A DNA stretch of 8,858 nucleotides, taken from contig CALMYW010000250.1 of the NCBI GenBank assembly GCA_937873665.1, positions 1 to 8,858 on the forward strand, given 5' to 3'. The DNA comes from an uncultured Sphingorhabdus sp. (GTDB lineage Bacteria > Pseudomonadota > Alphaproteobacteria > Sphingomonadales > Sphingomonadaceae). Below, piece by piece: positions 4,764 through 8,858 of the stretch. The notes under the pieces were generated by a model. It saw only the letters and a program-made list of their open reading frames with translations. It made no database searches and was not told the origin of the DNA. Every line of letters begins with the position of its first letter. Within the stretch, counting starts at the first letter, position 1. A program made the translations under genes and the position numbers.

Positions 4764-5963
4764 ATGACACTATTCGCGCGCTTTAATTCTCCTCTCCTCC
4801 TCATGATCGCGGGCAGTATGGTGGCACCGGTTGCCGTGGCAGCCGAGCTCTCGCCCACGCTGGAAAGTGGCGAGTTCGGTGACGAGCGGCTGATCCTTGC
4901 CGCCGATCGGGAAACCGGCACCCTGTCCGGGTACTTGCATGACGGCGATTGCCGGGTGTTCTTCGCCGGGCCATTAAGACCGGTCACCCAGTACCAGCGT
5001 CCCGAACTGGGCGAGAGTTATGAGCTCGAGTCCCGGGATCCGCAGCGCCCTGCCGCCACCTTTACCACCACGCTCTGTTCGCGGGCGCGCGGCGGCTTCA
5101 ACGATCAGATCACGCTGGAGCCCGGCCCCGACGATGCAAACCGTCCGGCCGCTTGTCGCTGGCGGATCAGCCTCGACCGGACCGGCCATGTCGGCAATAG
5201 TCTGATCGGTGCCGCCGTCGTCGCGCGGGCCGGTCCGCAGTTGTTCGAACTGGCAGAGGCCAAAGAGGGTTTGCGCCTCGTGCCGAAAGGCCGGGCCGCG
5301 CTGCCCCGCGGTTCCGGCGTTTGGGTCACCAAGACCTATGGCGCGGCCTGGTCGCTGCCCGGCATGGTCCGGATCACCTGGTACGATCCGCCCGGCACCC
5401 CGCGCGGCGGCTATGTGCGCGAGCGCGACCTATATCCCGTGCGCGCAGCCGGGAACGCCGACAGCAGAGCCTTGCCCTGCACCAAGCTCAAGGATGGCAC
5501 TTTCGAATCGCTGGGCAACTGCGCCGCCCCGAACCCCGATGGCAGTTATGCCGTCGAAGCAGGCGCGCTGCGGCAACTGCGGTTCGACCGCCATGGGCTG
5601 GCCACCTTTGCCATCCGCGAAGCAGGCTATGCCTATGTGCGGCGCGATGGCCATGCGCTGCTGGTGCCAACCTTCGACAACGCGCCAGATGAGTTTGCGA
5701 ACGGCCTGGTCCGGGTGCGCATCGGCGACAAGCTGGGTTATGCCGACCGCCGCCTGAAGTTGGCGATCCCGGCGCTATACGATGGGGCTCACCCGTTCAT
5801 AAAGGGTCGTGCCTGGGCCTGCATCGGCTGCACGCTGGCCTCGGATGGCGAACACAGCTGGTATCGCGGCGGGCAGGCCGTTTGCCTCGACCCGCGTGGC
5901 CACAAGCGATCGGAGGCGGAGTGCGGGACTGCGGGCTGGGTGCCCCCTCAATTGCGCGAGTAG
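4764..5963 (+). CDS. Secreted WG-repeat-like protein, SH3-like region possible
   Basis: From ATG 4764 the product has 399 residues and starts with a signal peptide (MTLFARFNSPLLLMIAGSMV, then APVAVAA, cleavage near residue 26). An upstream in-frame TTG at 4746 would add six residues but fits a signal peptide less well. Residues about 168-222 (VPKGRAALPRGSGVWVTKTY, ITWYDPPGTPRGGYVRERDL) resemble a bacterial SH3-like fold. Residues about 320-345 (IGDKLGYADRRLKLAIPALY, DGAHPF) match the WG/KWG beta-repeat pattern, usually read 'GkwGyid..g..vIpp.YD.a..F'. A preceding weak repeat is at about 296-318. The C-terminal end is cysteine-rich (WACIGCTLA, AVCLDP, AECGTAGW), suggesting disulphides. The role is unknown; WG repeats are generally binding scaffolds. 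The 3' end overlaps the convergent neighbour by 16 bp. Confidence 0.75.
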   Translation: MTLFARFNSPLLLMIAGSMVAPVAVAAELSPTLESGEFGDERLILAADRETGTLSGYLHDGDCRVFFAGPLRPVTQYQRPELGESYELESRDPQRPAATFTTTLCSRARGGFNDQITLEPGPDDANRPAACRWRISLDRTGHVGNSLIGAAVVARAGPQLFELAEAKEGLRLVPKGRAALPRGSGVWVTKTYGAAWSLPGMVRITWYDPPGTPRGGYVRERDLYPVRAAGNADSRALPCTKLKDGTFESLGNCAAPNPDGSYAVEAGALRQLRFDRHGLATFAIREAGYAYVRRDGHALLVPTFDNAPDEFANGLVRVRIGDKLGYADRRLKLAIPALYDGAHPFIKGRAWACIGCTLASDGEHSWYRGGQAVCLDPRGHKRSEAECGTAGWVPPQLRE

Positions 5964-7420
5964 CGCCCGCGGCCCATGCTTTCCGGGATAAGATCGCGGC
6001 CCTGAACCTCCAGCCGCATCACCTCAAAGGGCGGCGCGACCAGTTGCTGCGTGTTGACCGAAACTGTCTGCACGCCCTCGGCCAATGGCTTGATCGGTAG
6101 CGATGCCGAGCGCCCGGAAGGCTCCGGCAGGGTGAGCAAGAGTCGCTCGACCACCGCGCCGGCTCTCCGGGAAACGAAGGCCCAGCCACCCCGGCTGGTT
6201 TCCGCTGTCTCGCGGTGGCCGTCGCTGAACACAAAAGTCACGCCCACGTGTGACAGGCGCATTTCGCGGGCCGGATCGCCGACCACCACCCCCACGCCGC
6301 GTCGCCATTGCGAAGGCGGGATCGGCGCATCGGCGGAGGCATCGTCGATTGCGAGCTGACATTCTCCCAGCACTACCGGGGCGCCAATATCCGGCGGCGG
6401 CATGTCGGCGGCCCTGTAGGCCTGCTCCATTTCATATTGCGCTTCGTACCAGGCCACCATGGCGGCTTCGGCGGCCGTGCGGTCGGCCTCGCTTGCGCCT
6501 GCAGCCGCGCTTTTCGCGGTCGCCCGGCTGGCCTCGTCCCGGGCCGTTTCCGCGATCCGCTTCGCTTCTACCGCCCGCGTCCGCTCGGCAGGGCCGGGTG
6601 CGGGGCGATCTTCGGGCAGGAGCCGCGGGGGAGAAGCCGCCACGCCAATGGTCCAGGGGCAGCGCTCAGCAATCGCTGCGGCTGCCCGCGCGCGCTCCGC
6701 ATCGCGCAGACGGCGCTCGGCCGCCTCGTCCCACGGGAACGCCTGATCGGCGCGCAGCAGCGGCGCATCCGCGGCGGGCAAATCGGCTGCAAGGGTCACC
6801 GTCTTGCCCGCGCGGCCCCAGCGCCCCTTGGCCACCTGATCGACCGCGCCGTAGCTGATATACCACTCGAACCGGCCATCCGCCTTGAGCAGCAGTTCCG
6901 AGCCGGTCTCCATCACGCCTGACAGGTAGTAATGACCCGCCAGCGCTGCGTCAGGGGTGCCCATGTCGGTCGGCGGTCCCGGCTGCACGCAGCGCATCCG
7001 GCGCCCTTCGTGCTCCAGGTGCTGCTCCATGTCATCGGCAATTGGATCGACGTTCATGTCCCCTAGTGCCGATGGTATACGCCGGGCCTGATCGAGATAA
7101 GCCCTGCCCTTTGCCAGCGCCGCACAGGGATCGCTGATACCGGCAGTATGGGACGCCCGGGCAATGTCGCGTTGCAGATCCGCCCGGACCACCAGCCCTA
7201 AGCCGTCCTGCCCGGAAGGGTCCTCGGCCAGCAGGTCAGCCGCCCGGTTATAGAATACGAGCGCACCGGCATGATCGCCGGACCTTTTGGCTTCTATCGC
7301 TTTTTCCAGCAGTTCCATGGCCGTCTGCGCTGGCTGATGCGGCACCTGGGCAGGAAGCTGGACACCGGCCAGCAGAGCTGAAGCGGCGAAGACCAAGGGC
7401 AGGCGGCGCAGCATGGTCAT
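5948..7420 (-). CDS. Secreted protein with TPR-like N-terminus, beta domain and alanine-rich coiled coil (490 aa)
   Basis: The signal peptide spans residues 1-24 (MTMLRRLPLVFAASALLAGV, QLPA). Residues about 33-66 (AMELLEKAIEAKRSGDHAGA, LVFYNRAADLLAEDP) look like one TPR hairpin. Residues 161-212 (GHYYLSGVMETGSELLLKAD, GRFEWYISYGAVDQVAKGRW) form a compact beta motif I have seen in uncharacterised sphingomonad proteins ('G.Y.L.GvmEtgSELLL..DGrFeW.lsYGA.D..a.G.W'), possibly lipocalin-like. Residues 231-253 and 279-338 are Ala/Glu/Arg-rich and likely coiled coil. The C-terminal third is beta-rich. The ATG overlaps the stop of the upstream 360-aa gene (ATGA, 7417-7420), so both are likely co-translated. 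Function is unknown. The mixture suggests a periplasmic protein-protein interaction role, which is inference only. Confidence 0.75.
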   Translation of the reverse strand: MTMLRRLPLVFAASALLAGVQLPAQVPHQPAQTAMELLEKAIEAKRSGDHAGALVFYNRAADLLAEDPSGQDGLGLVVRADLQRDIARASHTAGISDPCAALAKGRAYLDQARRIPSALGDMNVDPIADDMEQHLEHEGRRMRCVQPGPPTDMGTPDAALAGHYYLSGVMETGSELLLKADGRFEWYISYGAVDQVAKGRWGRAGKTVTLAADLPAADAPLLRADQAFPWDEAAERRLRDAERARAAAAIAERCPWTIGVAASPPRLLPEDRPAPGPAERTRAVEAKRIAETARDEASRATAKSAAAGASEADRTAAEAAMVAWYEAQYEMEQAYRAADMPPPDIGAPVVLGECQLAIDDASADAPIPPSQWRRGVGVVVGDPAREMRLSHVGVTFVFSDGHRETAETSRGGWAFVSRRAGAVVERLLLTLPEPSGRSASLPIKPLAEGVQTVSVNTQQLVAPPFEVMRLEVQGRDLIPESMGRGRYSRN

Positions 7421-8499
7421 TCCTTGTCCATCCCGCTGGTGGCCGGGAGCGCGACATGGTCACCGTCCTCGCTCCTGCCATCTTCGCAGCTCTTGGGCAG
7501 CATTTCGTCGATGTCGTCCAGCACCCGCAGCTGGATATTGATGGGACCATCGCTGGCCGTATAGGCGGTATCCCCGTTCCGATAGGTATAGCCCCGGAAA
7601 AAGCGCGGCGGGCTGGTGCAGGTGACCAGCACATAAGGCATGTTGAACAGGTCGTTGCCGTTATGGTCGGTCAGGTGAAACGTCTCGCCAAACGGGCCGC
7701 TGCCAAAGCGTTCGCGCAGGTCGAAGGCGGCATCGGGCATGCGTACCGGCAGACGGAAGACAGGCGTGCGGCCTTCCCCGTCGGTCCGGCCCTGAAACAC
7801 CTTCTTCTCGTCGGTCACGAAGGGTAATTCATAGTCGGTTGCCCGGCTGGCCGACAGGGCAAAATCAGTATCAGCCGCCAGTTTGCCGGTTCGCGGGTGT
7901 CGCAGCACGAAGCGATAGGCATATGCACCGCTGCCGATCACTTCCCCTCCGGCCGGGGCGGCAGCGCCGGCAGCGAGGGCTTCCCAGCGGTCGGCATCCG
8001 GGCTGCTCGCCTCCCCGACTTCAGCCGCGGCAGCCGCAGCCTCCGGGCTAGCCTCGGCCGAAGCCTCAGCCTTCTCAAAGCTCTCGTCGATGGCGTCGAG
8101 CAGATGGCACGTCTTGCCCAGCCGTACATTGTCAATCGCAGCCACGTCGAGAATATGCGCCTCCCCGTCAGCCCGATAGCTGGCAATGACCTGCGCCTGT
8201 ATCTTGCCGGTTTTGCCGCGCAGTTCGGCCAGCGGATCGCCTGCGCCCGCCGCCGGCAGTAGCCGATAGCGCGTGCGGCTAAGGTTGCAGCGCTCCAGCA
8301 CCAAGTTCTCGCCATCGGCAATGACCATGCCGATGAAGATGTCCAGCGGGGCTGCCTCCGCTTCCTCCGCCCGCCCGGAGTCGGATAGCAAAAGCAGGCC
8401 GATTGTGAGCACAAGCCCCTTGAGCAGGACCATCACGCCAGCAGGATGACCATTGCCGGATGAACGGAATTTGCCTAGGGCCGGTTGATGAACTTTCAT
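7417..8499 (-). CDS. Secreted or membrane-anchored protein with transthyretin-like region (360 aa)
   Basis: From ATG 8499 (GGAG lies 3 nt upstream, slightly close) the protein has 360 residues. An in-frame ATG at 8433 (residue 23) would give a cleaner signal peptide, MVLLKGLVLTIGLLLLSDSG ending RAEE, but has no visible Shine-Dalgarno, so the start is uncertain. Residues about 141-183 are a low-complexity Ala/Glu linker. Residues about 190-252 (GAYAYRFVLRHPRTGKLAAD, FQGRTDGEGRTPVFRLP) resemble the prealbumin/transthyretin-like 'F.l.h..TGkpLa...y.l....v..GrTD..GrT' module known from various secreted and T6SS-associated proteins. No effector or catalytic motif is seen. It is the first gene of a coupled minus-strand pair. 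Its start overlaps, head to head, the start of the plus-strand gene at 8488. Confidence 0.7.
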   Translation of the reverse strand: MKVHQPALGKFRSSGNGHPAGVMVLLKGLVLTIGLLLLSDSGRAEEAEAAPLDIFIGMVIADGENLVLERCNLSRTRYRLLPAAGAGDPLAELRGKTGKIQAQVIASYRADGEAHILDVAAIDNVRLGKTCHLLDAIDESFEKAEASAEASPEAAAAAAEVGEASSPDADRWEALAAGAAAPAGGEVIGSGAYAYRFVLRHPRTGKLAADTDFALSASRATDYELPFVTDEKKVFQGRTDGEGRTPVFRLPVRMPDAAFDLRERFGSGPFGETFHLTDHNGNDLFNMPYVLVTCTSPPRFFRGYTYRNGDTAYTASDGPINIQLRVLDDIDEMLPKSCEDGRSEDGDHVALPATSGMDKE

Positions 8500-8858
8500 A
8501 GTCTCCGCAATAGCTTAGGGAATATCGTTCGCTATCACTTGCTGGCACTGCTGGCCAGCCTCGTCCTGTTATCCGCCCCGCTGCGCGCCGCCAGCGATGA
8601 CCGCCAGGTCTATGCCGGGACGGTCGGGGCCGCGCGGGTCGTCATGGAACTGGAGCGCAGCGGCGACGATGTGACGGGACGCTATTTCTATCGCAAGTAT
8701 CGGCTCGATATCGGTCTCGGCGGCGGCTGGAGCGGCGACAGGCTTGTCCTTGAGTCTCGCAGCAGCGGCGATCGACTGGTCCTGCGCCGTGCGGCCGCCC
8801 AGTTAGCTGGATCGCTGACGACCAAGGCAGGGCGCACGCTGCCGGTGCGGCTGTCGCC
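8488..8858 (+). CDS. N-terminal part of a secreted protein of unknown function (runs off window)
   Basis: From ATG 8488, preceded by AGGG at 8477-8480 with 7-nt spacing, the frame stays open to the right edge, giving over 120 residues. Residues about 1-34 (MNFHSLRNSLGNIVRYHLLA, LLASLVLLSAPLRAA) form a signal peptide with a long polar n-region and probable cleavage after RAA. The mature N-terminus (VYAGTVGAARVVMELERSGD, DVTGRYFYRKYRLDIGL) carries the 'vy.Gt.g...vv.eL...g..vtGrYfYrky' pattern seen in many uncharacterised proteobacterial secreted proteins. No further domain can be read because the sequence ends. Its first 12 bases overlap the start of the divergent 360-aa gene, so their promoters must lie inside each other's coding DNA. 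Confidence 0.7.
   Translation, partial: MNFHSLRNSLGNIVRYHLLALLASLVLLSAPLRAASDDRQVYAGTVGAARVVMELERSGDDVTGRYFYRKYRLDIGLGGGWSGDRLVLESRSSGDRLVLRRAAAQLAGSLTTKAGRTLPVRLS

Noticed and set aside
6250..6922. Two plus-strand open frames of about 200 codons opposite the 490-aa gene
   Set aside because: Arg/Pro/Gly-rich translations are typical shadows of a GC-rich alanine-rich coding strand. They have no signal peptide or domain.
1..8858. CRISPR array, tRNA, rRNA or riboswitch
   Set aside because: No regularly spaced repeats, no cloverleaf-like sequence with a CCA end, no rRNA-like conserved blocks and no recognisable riboswitch core were seen on either strand.

Overview
The window looks like high-GC alphaproteobacterial DNA, most likely a sphingomonad-type genome (Sphingomonadales). 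This is inferred from the GC-rich third codon positions, the style of the secreted hypothetical proteins, and remnants of a strawberry-notch-type methylase/helicase and an IS3-family element. No rRNA, tRNA or housekeeping marker is present to confirm the taxonomy.

Layout. (1) 2-427, plus strand: the C-terminal end of a surface protein with a DUF11-type repeat. (2) About 428-810: no intact gene, but a coding-like minus-strand remnant and a perfect 37-bp palindrome at 724-760. (3) 810-3072: two complete RES/Xre (ParT-ParS / MbcT-MbcA class) toxin-antitoxin operons, placed back to back and transcribed divergently. The left operon (minus) has a short RES toxin of 162 aa and a 116-aa antitoxin. 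The right operon (plus) has a 128-aa antitoxin and a long RES toxin of 227 aa. The 352-bp gap between them carries an inverted repeat at each end and a similar promoter-proximal word pattern on both sides. (4) 3074-4000: a junkyard holding an internally deleted IS3-family transposase that abuts the stop codon of the right toxin, followed by a truncated and stop-interrupted strawberry-notch helicase fragment. (5) 4051-8858: a cluster of five exported proteins of unknown function. They are a 212-aa protein (minus), a WG-repeat-like protein (plus), a translationally coupled pair (minus; 360 aa then 490 aa), and the start of a further secreted protein (plus) that runs off the window.

How the genes work together. 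Each RES/Xre pair should be a self-contained module. The antitoxin neutralises an NAD+-consuming toxin through its C-terminal toxin-binding domain and represses its own promoter through its helix-turn-helix. Having two pairs of different subfamilies in divergent orientation, flanked by decayed mobile DNA, suggests an accessory insertion island between the surface-protein gene and the secreted-protein cluster. The secreted cluster looks like resident DNA: dense packing, overlapping starts and stops, intact frames. Its function is unknown.
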